From: Gemmatimonadota bacterium
GTDB taxonomy: Bacteria; Gemmatimonadota; Gemmatimonadetes; Longimicrobiales; Gaopeijiaceae
DNA length: 64,000 bases
Assembly (NCBI GenBank): GCA_028873595.1
Contig: JAPPOV010000001.1
Span: forward strand, 46,213-110,212
Reading direction: 5' to 3'
Shown here: piece by piece, positions 37,128 to 47,084 of the stretch
Numbering within the stretch: position 1 is the first letter of the stretch
How the letters are laid out: the number at the start of each line of letters is the position of its first letter
Notes under the pieces: model-generated
What the model saw: only the letters and a program-made list of their open reading frames with translations
Database searches by the model: none
What the model was told of the DNA's origin: nothing
Program-made: the position numbers and the translations under genes

Positions 37128-38780
37128 ATGAAGCGCTTTGCGCGCACGATCTCCATCTTCGTTCGGCTCGCGCCGTTTGCGATCGCGTTCATGCGCGATC
37201 GTCGATCCTTTCTGGTCGTCGGTCGACCGGCTCTGCGCATGCCCGAGCACCATCAGAGGCGGGCGGAATTGTTATCAGCCCGCCTGGCGCACTTCGGCCC
37301 GGCATTCATCAAGATTGCCCAACTTCTGAGTGCTCGGGCCGACATCCTCCCGGAGCCGTACCTCTCGGAAATCGGCAAGCTGCAGGATCGCGTTCCGCCT
37401 GTTCCCTCCGACGCCGTGCGGCGGGTTATCGAGGGCGAACTCGGAGCACCGACGACCGAACTTTTCGACGATTTCGAGGATGAACCGCTGGCTGCCGCGA
37501 GCCTCGGGCAGGTGCATCGGGCCCGCGTCGAAGGTCGAGACGTCGCAGTGAAGGTGCTGCGGCCCGACGTAGAGCGGATCGTCGCGCTGGACCTAGCGAT
37601 CTCGTTTCGGCTGCTTTTCTGGCTGAATATCCTTTTTCCGAACCATCATGTCCGGGCGCTCACGAATGTGGTTCGGGAGTTTTCGGTTCGTGTGCGTCTG
37701 GAGATGGATTTCCGGAAGGAGGCGGCGAACATCGAGCGCTTCCAGTCGGTCTTCGCCGATGAGTCGAATGTCCGCGCTCCGGACGTCATCGACGGCTTCA
37801 CATCCCGTCGGGTACTCGTCATGGAGTACTGCCACGGAACGAAGGTCGATCGTCTGAAGGGGCACTTCGACGAGGGGAGGCTCTCTTTTCGTCAGGTCAT
37901 GAAGACGCTGACCGGCGTGTATATGCGCATGATGATGGTCGACGGCTTCATGCACGCTGATCCACATCCCGGAAACCTGCTCGTACAGGATGACGGTACT
38001 CTCGTGGTCCTCGACTGGGGTTCCGTGCTCGAAGTGCCGCGCTGGACGCGTGAATCCATCCTGGGCATCGCCCTGGCCCTGGGGCGGGAAGATATCGACG
38101 GCGTCATCAACGAGATGTACCAGCTTGGCATGATCAGCCCTGAGGTCTCGCGCGGTGAGATCCGTGAGGCGGCGACCGAGATCCTGCGGATCGTGGAGCG
38201 CGCGAAGACGACGAACCACCAGATGATCGTCGAGGATGTGATCGCGCAGCTGCTGGACACCTTCTACACCTGGCCGCTCGTTCTGCCACAGGAGCTCGTC
38301 TATTTCTTTCGAACGTCCGCACTCATCGAAGGTCTTGCCTTCCGGTACGACGCTCGCTTCGACGGTCTGAGCTTCATTCGCAGCGTCGTTCGGGAGAACC
38401 GGGCCGAGCTCACGAAGAGCGCCGGACAACAGCCCGTGCAGATCGCGAAGAACTTCATCGAGGAGTCGCAGCAGGTCGTGCGGTCGCTGCGCGACCTCGT
38501 GACTCGAGCGGAGCGCGAAGAGCTCCGAGTGCGCGTGCATCCACGGGACATTCAGGCGCAGGAGCGTTTTCTGCATCTTCAGGCTCGACGTCTGCTGCTG
38601 AGCATCTTCGCCTCGGTGACGGCAGTCATCACCTCGATCCTGTTCATAGCACTACGGAACTGGTGGCTCCTGGGCACCGGTCTCGGTGCGGCTCTCATCA
38701 TGTTCGTCATCGTGCTCTTCATTCCCACTCACCTTCTGGAGAACCCGCTGCGGCACGCGCGCGGGATCGATGCCCGATGA
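37128..38780 (+). CDS. ABC1/UbiB (AarF) atypical kinase
   Basis: 550 residues from ATG 37128. UbiB-family proteins are membrane-bound ATPases or atypical kinases that support ubiquinone or other isoprenoid lipid synthesis. Family marks are KxGQ-like FIKIAQLLSARADILP, the Ala-rich loop AAASLGQVHRARVEGRDVAVKVLRP, VMEYCHGTKVD, the HADPHPGNLLV catalytic loop and VLDWGSV. Two C-terminal membrane helices (about 485-530) anchor it. No ubi or men gene is close, so the quinone link is inference. It joins meaB by ATGA. Confidence 0.92.
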   Translation: MKRFARTISIFVRLAPFAIAFMRDRRSFLVVGRPALRMPEHHQRRAELLSARLAHFGPAFIKIAQLLSARADILPEPYLSEIGKLQDRVPPVPSDAVRRVIEGELGAPTTELFDDFEDEPLAAASLGQVHRARVEGRDVAVKVLRPDVERIVALDLAISFRLLFWLNILFPNHHVRALTNVVREFSVRVRLEMDFRKEAANIERFQSVFADESNVRAPDVIDGFTSRRVLVMEYCHGTKVDRLKGHFDEGRLSFRQVMKTLTGVYMRMMMVDGFMHADPHPGNLLVQDDGTLVVLDWGSVLEVPRWTRESILGIALALGREDIDGVINEMYQLGMISPEVSRGEIREAATEILRIVERAKTTNHQMIVEDVIAQLLDTFYTWPLVLPQELVYFFRTSALIEGLAFRYDARFDGLSFIRSVVRENRAELTKSAGQQPVQIAKNFIEESQQVVRSLRDLVTRAEREELRVRVHPRDIQAQERFLHLQARRLLLSIFASVTAVITSILFIALRNWWLLGTGLGAALIMFVIVLFIPTHLLENPLRHARGIDAR

Positions 38781-39835
38781 ACGCCACCGCCCGATCGGAC
38801 GAACACCAGGCGCTCCTCAAGCACTTTTTCGACGGCAAGGTCCTCGGCCTGGCCAGAGCGATCACCGTAGTCGAGAACGAGCGCGCCGGCTTCCAGGAGC
38901 TGCTGCACACCGTGATGGCGTCAGGGCCTCAGACGAAGCGCGTCGGCTTCACCGGCCCCCCGGGAGCGGGAAAGTCGAGCCTCGTGGCTGCGGTGGCGAC
39001 GGAGTACCGGAAGCTCGATGAGCACCTCGGTGTCGTGGCCGTCGATCCTACGTCTCCCTATTCCGGTGGGGCGCTGCTCGGTGATCGGATCCGGATGAAC
39101 GACATCTCCACGGATCCCGGAATCTTCATACGCTCCATGGCAACGCGCGGGTCGCTCGGCGGACTGGCCGCGACGACGAAGGAGGTCGTCGACCTTATGG
39201 ACGCGTTCGGCTTCGATCGGGTGCTGGTCGAGACCGTCGGCGTAGGCCAGACCGAACTCGAAGTGACGGCCGCGGCTGACACCGTCGTGGTCGTGCTCGT
39301 GCCGGAGTCCGGCGACGCCATCCAGGCGATGAAGGCTGGGCTGATGGAGATCGCGGACGTCTTCGTCGTCAACAAGGCGGATCGGCCCGGCGCGCCGCGT
39401 TTGGTGAAGGAACTCCGGCAGGCTCTCCACTTGCGTGCGGGAAGTGCCCTCCAGGACATCCCCGCCCACCACGGTGTGGATCTGGGGCAAGCGATGAAGA
39501 AGGAGCGCACGACCGACGCGCCGGCGAAGGAGCCGGAGGGCTGGTCGGTGCCCGTCCTGACGACGAATGCACTGACGAACGAAGGTGTGGAGAAGCTGCT
39601 CGACACCATATCCGAGCACCGTGTTTGGCTCGAGGAGAGTGGCGAGATCGAGCAGCGCCGGCGCGCTCGCGCAGCGATTCGGATCCGCGACGTCGTAGAC
39701 CGAGAAATGCGCCGGGTCGCGTGGAAGTCGGACGATGTCCAGAGACTATTGCGGGAGGGGGTCGAAGAGATCTCGGCGGGGGACGGCACACCTTATTCGG
39801 CTGCGGATGTAATTCTGGGCACACTCCTGCGCTGA
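38777..39835 (+). CDS. meaB: MeaB-type GTPase (acyl-CoA mutase chaperone)
   Basis: 352 residues from ATG 38777, overlapping the previous stop as ATGA. MeaB is a SIMIBI G-protein that protects and reloads B12-dependent acyl-CoA mutases. The P-loop is GFTGPPGAGKSSL; VDPTSPYSGGALLGDRIRM, IRSMATRGSLGGLA and ETVGVGQTE are the switch regions; VVNKADRPG is the base-specificity motif. The mutase subunits follow at 39991 and 42544, which confirms the context. Confidence 0.94.
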   Translation: MNATARSDEHQALLKHFFDGKVLGLARAITVVENERAGFQELLHTVMASGPQTKRVGFTGPPGAGKSSLVAAVATEYRKLDEHLGVVAVDPTSPYSGGALLGDRIRMNDISTDPGIFIRSMATRGSLGGLAATTKEVVDLMDAFGFDRVLVETVGVGQTELEVTAAADTVVVVLVPESGDAIQAMKAGLMEIADVFVVNKADRPGAPRLVKELRQALHLRAGSALQDIPAHHGVDLGQAMKKERTTDAPAKEPEGWSVPVLTTNALTNEGVEKLLDTISEHRVWLEESGEIEQRRRARAAIRIRDVVDREMRRVAWKSDDVQRLLREGVEEISAGDGTPYSAADVILGTLLR

Positions 39836-39990
39836 GCGTCCGGAGACGGCGCGACGCCCCCGGCTCTGGGCCGTGACTCTACCCCCGGGCCACCAGACCC
39901 TCCGTCCGTAACGACTTCCCGACTATCTTTGGGGCTACACAGCCGGCCGCCGCGGGCGGTCACCCGGGATGACGCGCAGGGAGCAGCACC

Positions 39991-41706
39991 ATGTCGACGA
40001 TCGAGAAGGACGTGCTCAGCCGGACCGATCTCGAGGAAGCGGTCAAGGACCGTGACCGTGAGATCGCCGAACTGAGGGCCCGCCTCGCGGAGTGGGAAGA
40101 GGCGTACGACGGCACGCCCAAACGGGACGCGCTCTTCACGAGTGTCTCCGGACGCGAGGTGAAGCCGCTCTATACGGAACTCAACCACGCGTCCGACGAC
40201 GAGTCGATCGGCTATCCCGGCATGTACCCGTTCACTCGGGGGCCGTACACGACGATGTACCGCACGCGTCTCTGGACCATGCGCCAGTTCGCGGGCTTTG
40301 CCACGGCCGAGGAGACGAACGAACGGTACAAGTATCTCCTGGCTCACGGGCAGACCGGCCTGAGCGTCGCGTTCGACTTCCCGACGCTCATGGGATACGA
40401 CGCCGATCACGACCGCTCGCTCGGTGAGGTCGGCGTGTGTGGCGTGGCGATCTCGTCGCTGGCCGACATGGAGCGCCTCTTCGAAGGCATTCCGCTCGAT
40501 CAGGTGTCCGTATCGATGACGATCAACGGGCCGGCCATCATCCTCTTCTGCTTCTATGTCGCTGCCGCCGAAAAGCAGGGCGTCGACGTAAGCGTGCTCC
40601 GAGGCACGGTCCAGAACGACATTCTCAAGGAGTATCAGGCCCAGCACGCCTGGATCTACCCACCGGAGCCGGCGCTCCGCTGTATCGTCGACATGTTCGA
40701 GTGGTGCAGCGAAAAAACGCCGAAGTACAACCCGATCTCGATCTCCGGATACCACATTCGTGAAGCGGGTGCGACTGCTGCGGAAGAACTCGCCTTCACA
40801 CTCCGTAATGGTTTCGAGTACGTCGAACGTGGTATCGCTCGGGGCTTGGACGTGGACGCCTTCGCGCCACGGCTCTCCTTCTTCTTCGACGTCCACAACG
40901 ACTTCTTCGAAGAGATCGCGAAGCTTCGGGCAGCTCGTCGGATCTGGGCCCGGGGGATGAAGGAGAAATACGGGGCGAAGAACCCTGACTCGTGGCGCCT
41001 GCGCACGCACTGCCAGACCGCTGGAGTTACGCTGGTCGCGCAGCAGCCGGAGAACAACATTGTGCGGGTCGCCTATCAGGCGATGGCTGCAGCGCTGGGT
41101 GGTACGCAGTCTCTCCACACCAACTCGATGGATGAGACACTGGCACTGCCGACCGAAAAGTCGGTGCGCATCGCGCTGCGCACTCAGCAGGTACTCGCAT
41201 ACGAGTCGGGCATAGCCAATACGATCGATCCGCTGGCTGGCTCACACTACGTCGAAGCTCTCACGGACGAGCTGGAAGGCGATGCGCTCGCGCTCTTCGA
41301 AGAGATCGACGAGATGGGCGGTGTGGTTCAGGGCATCGAGCAGGGCTGGTTCCAGCAGGAGATCGCGAACTCCGCGATGCGTCAGCAGCGTGAGGTCGAG
41401 TCCGGGGAGCGCGTGGTCGTCGGCGTGAATCACTTCACCGAGGGGTCGGGCGAGGTCGAGATCGATACGCTCAAGATCGATCCCGAGGTCGAGAAGCGTC
41501 AGGTCGCCAAGATGGCCCGGATGCGCGCGGAAAGAGACGACGAGGCGGTGAATGAGGCCCTGGCGGCGTTGACCGAGGCATGCCGGGCCGAAGAGAACGT
41601 CGTACCGTACATCCTCGACTGCGCCCGCGCGTACTGCACGCTCTACGAGATTCGAGCTGCGATGGAAGAGGTCTTCGGATCGTACAAGGAGCCGGTCTTC
41701 TTCTGA
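39991..41706 (+). CDS. B12-dependent acyl-CoA mutase large subunit (methylmalonyl-CoA mutase family; isobutyryl-CoA mutase-like)
   Basis: 571 residues: an N-terminal linker helix and the TIM-barrel mutase domain without the B12 domain, which is separate at 42544. Conserved: YPFTRGPYTTMY.., VAFDFPT, GTVQNDILKEY, the catalytic-region His in ISGYHIREAG, and GGTQSLHTNS. The two residues that set substrate are Phe100 (WTMRQF) and Gln218 (KEYQAQ). Methylmalonyl-CoA mutase has Tyr89 and Arg207 there; isobutyryl-CoA mutase has Phe80 and Gln198. The 571 + 137 residue split also fits IcmA/IcmB of Streptomyces (566 + 136). Most automatic annotation would call this methylmalonyl-CoA mutase. Shine-Dalgarno AGGGAG is present. 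Confidence 0.88.
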   Translation: MSTIEKDVLSRTDLEEAVKDRDREIAELRARLAEWEEAYDGTPKRDALFTSVSGREVKPLYTELNHASDDESIGYPGMYPFTRGPYTTMYRTRLWTMRQFAGFATAEETNERYKYLLAHGQTGLSVAFDFPTLMGYDADHDRSLGEVGVCGVAISSLADMERLFEGIPLDQVSVSMTINGPAIILFCFYVAAAEKQGVDVSVLRGTVQNDILKEYQAQHAWIYPPEPALRCIVDMFEWCSEKTPKYNPISISGYHIREAGATAAEELAFTLRNGFEYVERGIARGLDVDAFAPRLSFFFDVHNDFFEEIAKLRAARRIWARGMKEKYGAKNPDSWRLRTHCQTAGVTLVAQQPENNIVRVAYQAMAAALGGTQSLHTNSMDETLALPTEKSVRIALRTQQVLAYESGIANTIDPLAGSHYVEALTDELEGDALALFEEIDEMGGVVQGIEQGWFQQEIANSAMRQQREVESGERVVVGVNHFTEGSGEVEIDTLKIDPEVEKRQVAKMARMRAERDDEAVNEALAALTEACRAEENVVPYILDCARAYCTLYEIRAAMEEVFGSYKEPVFF

Positions 41707-42473
41707 TCCGGGCCGTCCTTTTCGACGCCGGCAATACGCTCGTCTATCTCGATCCCTCACGGATGGTCGACATCCTCCGAGCCGAGGGTGTCGAGATCGA
41801 AATCGATGCGTTCCGGCGGATTGAACGGAACACTCGTCGGATCCTGCACGATCGCATCGACGAGGGCAGCAGGGGGACCGAGCCTGAACTCTGGGGTGAG
41901 TACTTCCTGCAACTCTTTCTCGATTGTGGTGTGCCGCCGGGTCAGACGAGGTCGGTCGGCGAGCGGGTGAGTCACGAGCATCGCGCGGATCACCTCTGGA
42001 CCTACGCCCTTCCGCACACGGGTGACGTGATCGGGCGGCTGCGGGAGCAGGGATACCGTGTCGCAGTGATCTCAAACGCTGACGGTCGGATGGAAGGGGC
42101 TCTCGACGTCGCCGGCGTGCGGAAGCACGTCGAGTTCGTCCTCGATTCTGAGATCTTGGGAGTAGAGAAGCCGGACCCGCGGATCTTCGAGGCAGGCTGC
42201 GAGGCACTGGGACTCCCTGTAGACGCGTGCCTGTATGTCGGAGACCTGTATCCAGTTGACTATGTCGGAGCACGCAGCGCCGGCCTGGATGCCGTCTTGC
42301 TTGACCCACTCGGCCTTCATCGGGAGCGAGCGGAGACGGTCTCGGATCTGAACGAGTTACCCGCATGGCTGGCCCGACATCGTGCCACGACCGACCGGGA
42401 AACAGGTGATCACGCGAGCTCTTCATGCATGACATCCTGCTCGCGAATCGACGCTCCTCTGAGGTTCTTCTAG
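41703..42473 (+). CDS. HAD-superfamily hydrolase, apparent CTG start
   Basis: 256 residues if read from CTG 41703. HAD motif I starts five residues in ([13 protein letters not shown]), where relatives have Met at the position of this Leu. AAGGAG lies 11 bases upstream, and CTGA overlaps the mutase stop in the same way as the ATGA junctions nearby. The next ATG would cut off motif I; the only upstream ATG (41580) is deep in the mutase gene. Motif II VISNADG, motif III Lys in EKPDPRIF and motif [13 protein letters not shown] are intact. Substrate unknown. It separates the two mutase subunit genes. Confidence 0.82.
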   Translation: MIRAVLFDAGNTLVYLDPSRMVDILRAEGVEIEIDAFRRIERNTRRILHDRIDEGSRGTEPELWGEYFLQLFLDCGVPPGQTRSVGERVSHEHRADHLWTYALPHTGDVIGRLREQGYRVAVISNADGRMEGALDVAGVRKHVEFVLDSEILGVEKPDPRIFEAGCEALGLPVDACLYVGDLYPVDYVGARSAGLDAVLLDPLGLHRERAETVSDLNELPAWLARHRATTDRETGDHASSSCMTSCSRIDAPLRFF

Positions 42474-42543
42474 ATTTCCAAGGTTGGCCCCGGCTTCTAT
42501 CCCGTGGCCCAACCGAGTCGCGATTCCTAACGAAAGTCCTGAT

Positions 42544-42957
42544 ATGTCTGACGAACGGAAGATCCGAGTCCTGGTCGCCAAACCCGGGCTCGATGGCCAT
42601 GACCGAGGAGCGAAGGTGATCGCGAGTGCATTTCGCGATGCCGGCTTCGAGGTCGTCTATACCGGACTCCACCAGACCCCCGAGATGATTGTGAATGCCG
42701 CGGTCCAGGAGGATGTCGACGTGGTCGCCATGTCGGTGCTCTCGGGTGCCCATATGACGCTTTTCCCTCGTGTGAAGATGCTGCTCGACGAGGCAGATGC
42801 CGATCACATGCTCCTGACGGGTGGCGGCATCATCCCGGAGGATGACGTCACCGAGCTCGAGAGGCAGGGCGTCGGGCGACTCTTCGGTCCGGGGACCTCC
42901 ACCGCTGACGCCATCGCCTACGTCAACGAGTGGTTCGCAACAACTCATGCCGGCTGA
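42544..42957 (+). CDS. cobalamin-binding small subunit of the acyl-CoA mutase
   Basis: 137 residues from ATG 42544. A single B12-binding Rossmann domain with the base-off/His-on motif [10 protein letters not shown] (DxHxxG), the [14 protein letters not shown] strand and [10 protein letters not shown] and FGPGTS loops. It supplies the cobalamin site for the large subunit encoded upstream. The length matches IcmB. It overlaps the carboxylase gene by 11 bp. Confidence 0.92.
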   Translation: MSDERKIRVLVAKPGLDGHDRGAKVIASAFRDAGFEVVYTGLHQTPEMIVNAAVQEDVDVVAMSVLSGAHMTLFPRVKMLLDEADADHMLLTGGGIIPEDDVTELERQGVGRLFGPGTSTADAIAYVNEWFATTHAG

Positions 42958-44569
42958 CGGCGCAGCGTCCGGGCGCCTGAGCGATCTCTCGGGCGAACTC
43001 AAGGCGCTCCGCAACAAGCTGCGCCTCGGTGGCGGTCAGAAACGGATCGATCGTCAACACGCTCAGGGGAAGATGACTGCTCGTGAGCGAATCGATGCAC
43101 TTCTCGACGAGGGCGGCGTCTCCGTCGAGATCGGCATGCTGGTCGCTCACGATCTTTACGACGGACAGGCTCCGGGTGCGGGTGTCGTCACAACGGTCGG
43201 TCGGGTAGAAGGTAGAGAGGTGGTGGTCGTCGCGAACGACGCGACGGTGAAGGCCGGATCCTGGTGGCCCGAGACGATCACGAAGATCCTGAGGGCGCAG
43301 GAGATCGCGATGCGGTGCCGTATCCCGATCATCTACCTCGTCGACTCTGCTGGCGTGAACCTCCCCTATCAGGGAGGCGTTTTCCCGGGCCAGTACGGTG
43401 CGGCACGGATCTTCTACTACAACTCGGTCATGCGCCGCTATCTGCGCATTCCGCAGCTCGCAGCGGTGATGGGCCCGTGCATCGCAGGGGGGGCGTACCT
43501 GCCGGCGTTGTCCGACGTCATCCTGATGGTCGAAGGTACGTCGTTCATGGGGCTGGGAGGCCCCAATCTCGTGAAGGGCGCGACCGGTCAGTCGGTCGGT
43601 GCCGAAGAGCTGGGCGGGGCCAAGGTCCATACCGAGGTGAGCGGTGTCGCACACTACATGGTCCCGGACGACGAGACGTGCATCTCCCGGCTGCGGCAGT
43701 TGGTATCAGAGTTGCCTGACGCCGTCGCCCGGTCGGAGCGCACCGCTACGCCGCCTCGCCGGCTTGCATACGATCTCTACGATCTCCTCCCGCACGATCA
43801 TCGGCAGCCGTATGAAATTCGGGACGTGCTCGAGTGCATTCTGGACGGAGAGGGCCTCGACGAGTTCCAGCCAGACTACGCGGGTGAGATGATCTGTGGG
43901 ACGGGCTTCGTGGACGGTCTCCCTGTCGGTGTGATCGCGAACGCCCGTGGCCTGTTCAAGCCGGCGACCGGTGGGGCGCCGCACTTCGGTGGGATCGTGT
44001 ATACGGAGAGTGCGCGGAAGGTGGCGTTCTTCATCGAAACGATGAACCGCCACAAGACTCCGCTCCTGTTCATCCAGGACGTTTCCGGCTTCATGGTCGG
44101 GCCGGACGCCGAGCATTCGGGCATCATTCGGGCCGGCGCCGAGTTTGTGGAAGCGATGGCGACCGCTACGGTGCCGAAGCTCGTGCTGACACTCAACCAT
44201 GCCTCGGGCGCTGGCTACTACGCGATGGCGGGCCAGGGCTTCGATCCTGACTTCATCCTTTCGCTCCCGACCGGGCGCATGGGCGTTATGGAAGGGTCCA
44301 GCGCCGTGATGGCGCTCTTTGGTGGACAGCTCGATAAGCTGAAGCAGGTGGGGGAGGTCCCCGACGAGGACCTCACTACGAGGATGGACGAGGTGCGGGA
44401 GCAGTACGACCGCCAGCTCGATGCACGATTCGCTGCGGCGAGGGGCTTCGTCGACGAGGTCGTGCTGGCAGAGGAACTGCGGCCTGCGTTGGGTCTGCTC
44501 CTGCGAGCCTCTCGCCAGAACCAGGGCCCGCACATTGGGGCCTTTCAGATCCCTCAGGGGGTGGTATGA
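42947..44569 (+). CDS. acyl-CoA carboxylase beta subunit (methylcrotonyl/geranyl-CoA type)
   Basis: 540 residues from ATG 42947. Carboxyltransferase half of a biotin-dependent acyl-CoA carboxylase, with two crotonase-fold domains. [17 protein letters not shown] and [10 protein letters not shown] are the MCC/GCC pattern; propionyl-CoA carboxylases have DSGGARIQE instead. [22 protein letters not shown] and [12 protein letters not shown] follow. No biotin carboxylase or biotin carrier gene is in the window, so the alpha subunit must be elsewhere. It joins the AtuA gene by ATGA. Confidence 0.9.
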   Translation: MPADGAASGRLSDLSGELKALRNKLRLGGGQKRIDRQHAQGKMTARERIDALLDEGGVSVEIGMLVAHDLYDGQAPGAGVVTTVGRVEGREVVVVANDATVKAGSWWPETITKILRAQEIAMRCRIPIIYLVDSAGVNLPYQGGVFPGQYGAARIFYYNSVMRRYLRIPQLAAVMGPCIAGGAYLPALSDVILMVEGTSFMGLGGPNLVKGATGQSVGAEELGGAKVHTEVSGVAHYMVPDDETCISRLRQLVSELPDAVARSERTATPPRRLAYDLYDLLPHDHRQPYEIRDVLECILDGEGLDEFQPDYAGEMICGTGFVDGLPVGVIANARGLFKPATGGAPHFGGIVYTESARKVAFFIETMNRHKTPLLFIQDVSGFMVGPDAEHSGIIRAGAEFVEAMATATVPKLVLTLNHASGAGYYAMAGQGFDPDFILSLPTGRMGVMEGSSAVMALFGGQLDKLKQVGEVPDEDLTTRMDEVREQYDRQLDARFAAARGFVDEVVLAEELRPALGLLLRASRQNQGPHIGAFQIPQGVV

Positions 44570-45945
44570 GTGAGGACCGTGTTGTTCGCATAGCGAGCGG
44601 TCAGGGCTTCTGGGGTGACGACATCGAAGCACCGGTCCGGCAGGTGGAGGGTGGGGGGATCGACTATCTCATGCTCGACTACCTGGCTGAGGTCACGATG
44701 TCGATCATGCAGAAACAACGGTCCCGGAGGCCCGAGGCTGGGTACGCTCGGGATTTCGTCGAGCTCATGGAGCGGATCTTTCCACGCTGTATGGACGATG
44801 GTGTCCGGGTCGTGACTAACTCGGGCGGAGTAAATCCGACCGGGTGCGCAGATGCCCTCGTGGCAGCCGGGCGCCGTGCCGGTGTGGGCGGTCGTGCCCG
44901 GGTCGGGCTCGTGCATGGTGACGATCTGATGGGGTGTCTCGACGAACTGCTCGAGTCGGGGCACGAGCTGGCGAACATGGAAACCGGTGCACCGCTTTCC
45001 GAGATTCGGGACCAGGTCCAGAGTGCCAACGCGTACATCGGCGCCGCGCCGATCGTCGAGGCACTGGATCTCGGAGCAGACGTCGTGGTGACAGGGCGAA
45101 GCACGGACACAGCTCTGACGTATGCGCCGCTCATGCACGAGTACGGATGGTCACCGGACGATCACGATCGCATCGCTGCTGGTGTCGTGGCCGGACACAT
45201 CAATGAGTGCGGCGCTCAGTGTACAGGCGGAAACTGCCTCATCGACTGGTGGGAGATCCCCGACATGGCAGTCGTCGGCTTTCCGATCGTCGAGGTCCGC
45301 GAGGACGGCTCGTTCGTGGTCACCAAGCACGAGGGGAGCGGCGGCCGAGTAACTCGGGCATCCGTGGCCGAGCAGATCGTCTATGAGATGGGTGATCCGA
45401 CCGACTACATCACGCCCGACGTCGTGGCAGACTTCACGACGATTCACCTGGAGGATCAGGGAAACGATCGTGTCCGCATCTACGGCGTAAGAGGCCGTCC
45501 TCGTACTCACTTTCTCAAGGTGTCGATCGCGTACTCTTCCGGGTGGAAGGCGACGGGCACGTTGACCTATTCCTGGCCCGACGCTGCGGCGAAGGCGTGC
45601 TCGGCGGACCGAATTCTGCGAGAAAGGCTGGATCGGCTCGGTCTGCGCTTCGACGAAGTCCGGACGGAGCTCGTCGGCTGGGATTCGACGCATGGGTCCC
45701 TCGCGGGTGAACCCCCAGCCGACCTCCCCGAAGTCCAGCTTCGTGTCGGTGTTCGCTCATCGGACAGGGCCTCGGTCGAGCGCTTCACGCGCGAGATCGC
45801 GCCGCTGGTTCTCACTGGCCCGCCGTCGGTCACCGGGTTCGCCGGTGGGCGGCCACGAGTGCAGGAGATCATGGCGTACTGGCCGGCCCTCATCCGACGG
45901 GAAGCGGTCGAGTCGAGGCTTCGTGTCGAGGTGCGTGACGTATGA
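44566..45945 (+). CDS. AtuA family protein (acyclic terpene utilization), core domain
   Basis: 459 residues covering the AtuA (DUF1446) domain: [12 protein letters not shown] at the start, [53 protein letters not shown], and [15 protein letters not shown]. AtuA is required for citronellol/geraniol breakdown in Pseudomonas but its reaction is unknown. Homologues are common beside MCC-type carboxylases in bacteria that do not use terpenes. The C-terminal domain is a separate gene here. Confidence 0.88.
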   Translation: MSEDRVVRIASGQGFWGDDIEAPVRQVEGGGIDYLMLDYLAEVTMSIMQKQRSRRPEAGYARDFVELMERIFPRCMDDGVRVVTNSGGVNPTGCADALVAAGRRAGVGGRARVGLVHGDDLMGCLDELLESGHELANMETGAPLSEIRDQVQSANAYIGAAPIVEALDLGADVVVTGRSTDTALTYAPLMHEYGWSPDDHDRIAAGVVAGHINECGAQCTGGNCLIDWWEIPDMAVVGFPIVEVREDGSFVVTKHEGSGGRVTRASVAEQIVYEMGDPTDYITPDVVADFTTIHLEDQGNDRVRIYGVRGRPRTHFLKVSIAYSSGWKATGTLTYSWPDAAAKACSADRILRERLDRLGLRFDEVRTELVGWDSTHGSLAGEPPADLPEVQLRVGVRSSDRASVERFTREIAPLVLTGPPSVTGFAGGRPRVQEIMAYWPALIRREAVESRLRVEVRDV

Positions 45946-46316
45946 CCAAGGTCCAGCTGGTTCAGCTCGCCCATGCCCGCTCGGGCGACAAGGGCGACAC
46001 CGCCAACGTCGGGGTCATTGCGTACGATCCGGATCACTACGATTTGCTCCGCGAACAGCTCACGCCGGAACGTGTGAAGGCACACTTCGGCGAACTGGTG
46101 AGGGGTGACGTCGAGCGGTTCGAGCTACCCAACCTCGGAGCCCTGAACTTTCTCCTGCACGGGGCACTCGGCGGTGGTGGTACGATGTCCCTGATGAACG
46201 ATGCTCAGGGCAAAGTCTTCAGCACGGGACTGCTTCGCATGGAAATCGAGGTGCCCGACGCCGTAGCAGCGGCGACGGTCGGACAGGGCCGGGTGCCGGA
46301 GGGCTGGTCGCCGTGA
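45942..46316 (+). CDS. AtuA C-terminal (ferredoxin-fold-like) domain as a separate protein
   Basis: 124 residues, ATGA overlap with the AtuA gene. It begins with the conserved [20 protein letters not shown] block that forms the C-terminal domain of full-length AtuA proteins, then [12 protein letters not shown]. In Pseudomonas AtuA this is fused; here it is split but translationally coupled. Role unknown; presumably it works with the preceding protein. Confidence 0.82.
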   Translation: MTKVQLVQLAHARSGDKGDTANVGVIAYDPDHYDLLREQLTPERVKAHFGELVRGDVERFELPNLGALNFLLHGALGGGGTMSLMNDAQGKVFSTGLLRMEIEVPDAVAAATVGQGRVPEGWSP

Positions 46317-47080
46317 GTGATTCTCTCCTTTACGAGATCGAAGACAGGGTCGCGTGGCTGACGCTCAACCGCCCCGAGAAACGGAATGCGCTCAACGGCG
46401 ACCTGGTCGCTGCGCTCAAGGAGGGGTTGAACCGGGCCGCTACGGACCCGGAGGTCCGGCTCGTCGCACTCGGTGGCGCCGGGAAGGACTTCTGCTCCGG
46501 CGCCGACCTGGCGGAGCTCGAGCGCATTGCGGACATGGGTGAGGAGGAGAATCTGGAGGACGCCCGATCGCTCGGAGCCCTCTTTCAGCAGATGCGCCGC
46601 CACCCGAATCCGATCGTCGGTATCGTTCGAGGGCGTGCGCTCGCAGGTGGTTGCGGGCTCGCGTCCGCGTGTGATCTCGTCCTCGCCACGGACGACGCCG
46701 AGTTTGGGTATCCCGAGGTGTATCTGGGCTTCGTACCTGCGCTCGTGATGACGATCCTCAGGCGAAAGGTGGGCGAAGGGCGTGCGTTTGAGCTGGTGGT
46801 GCAGGGTGATCGTTTCGGCGCTGTGGAGGCCCAACGTCTCGGGTTGGTGAATCGTGTCTGGTCCGTGACTGAATTCGATGCAGAGGTGACCCGGTACCTG
46901 ACGGCCCTCGCCCGAAAGCCGACGTCTGCGCTGCGACTCACCAAGGGGTTGCTCTACGAGCTCGACGGGCTCGATTTCGATGCGGGCGTCGAGCGCAGTG
47001 CCGAGGTCAATGTCGAAGCTCGGATGACGGAGGAGTGTCGCGCCGGCGTGCGTCGTTTCCTCGACAAGTCGAACGGTTGA
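46313..47080 (+). CDS. enoyl-CoA hydratase/isomerase family protein
   Basis: 255 residues, GTG start in a GTGA overlap. Crotonase fold: LNRPEKRNALN, the oxyanion loop GAGKDFCSGADLAEL, and GRALAGGCGLASACDLVLA with EFGYPEVYLGFVPA carrying the catalytic Glu. By context (MCC-type carboxylase, AtuA pair, acyl-CoA dehydrogenase) it may hydrate a methylglutaconyl-type enoyl-CoA, but specificity cannot be read from sequence. Confidence 0.9.
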   Translation: MSDSLLYEIEDRVAWLTLNRPEKRNALNGDLVAALKEGLNRAATDPEVRLVALGGAGKDFCSGADLAELERIADMGEEENLEDARSLGALFQQMRRHPNPIVGIVRGRALAGGCGLASACDLVLATDDAEFGYPEVYLGFVPALVMTILRRKVGEGRAFELVVQGDRFGAVEAQRLGLVNRVWSVTEFDAEVTRYLTALARKPTSALRLTKGLLYELDGLDFDAGVERSAEVNVEARMTEECRAGVRRFLDKSNG

Positions 47081-47084
47081 TATC

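Noticed and set aside
39836..39990. Possible -10 (TATCTT) before the mutase large subunit
   Set aside because: No acceptable -35 at the right distance; the gap may simply join meaB and the mutase in one transcript.
41242..43017. Open frame of 591 codons on the minus strand
   Set aside because: Antisense to the mutase, HAD and B12-subunit genes; low-complexity Arg/Ser composition and no domain.
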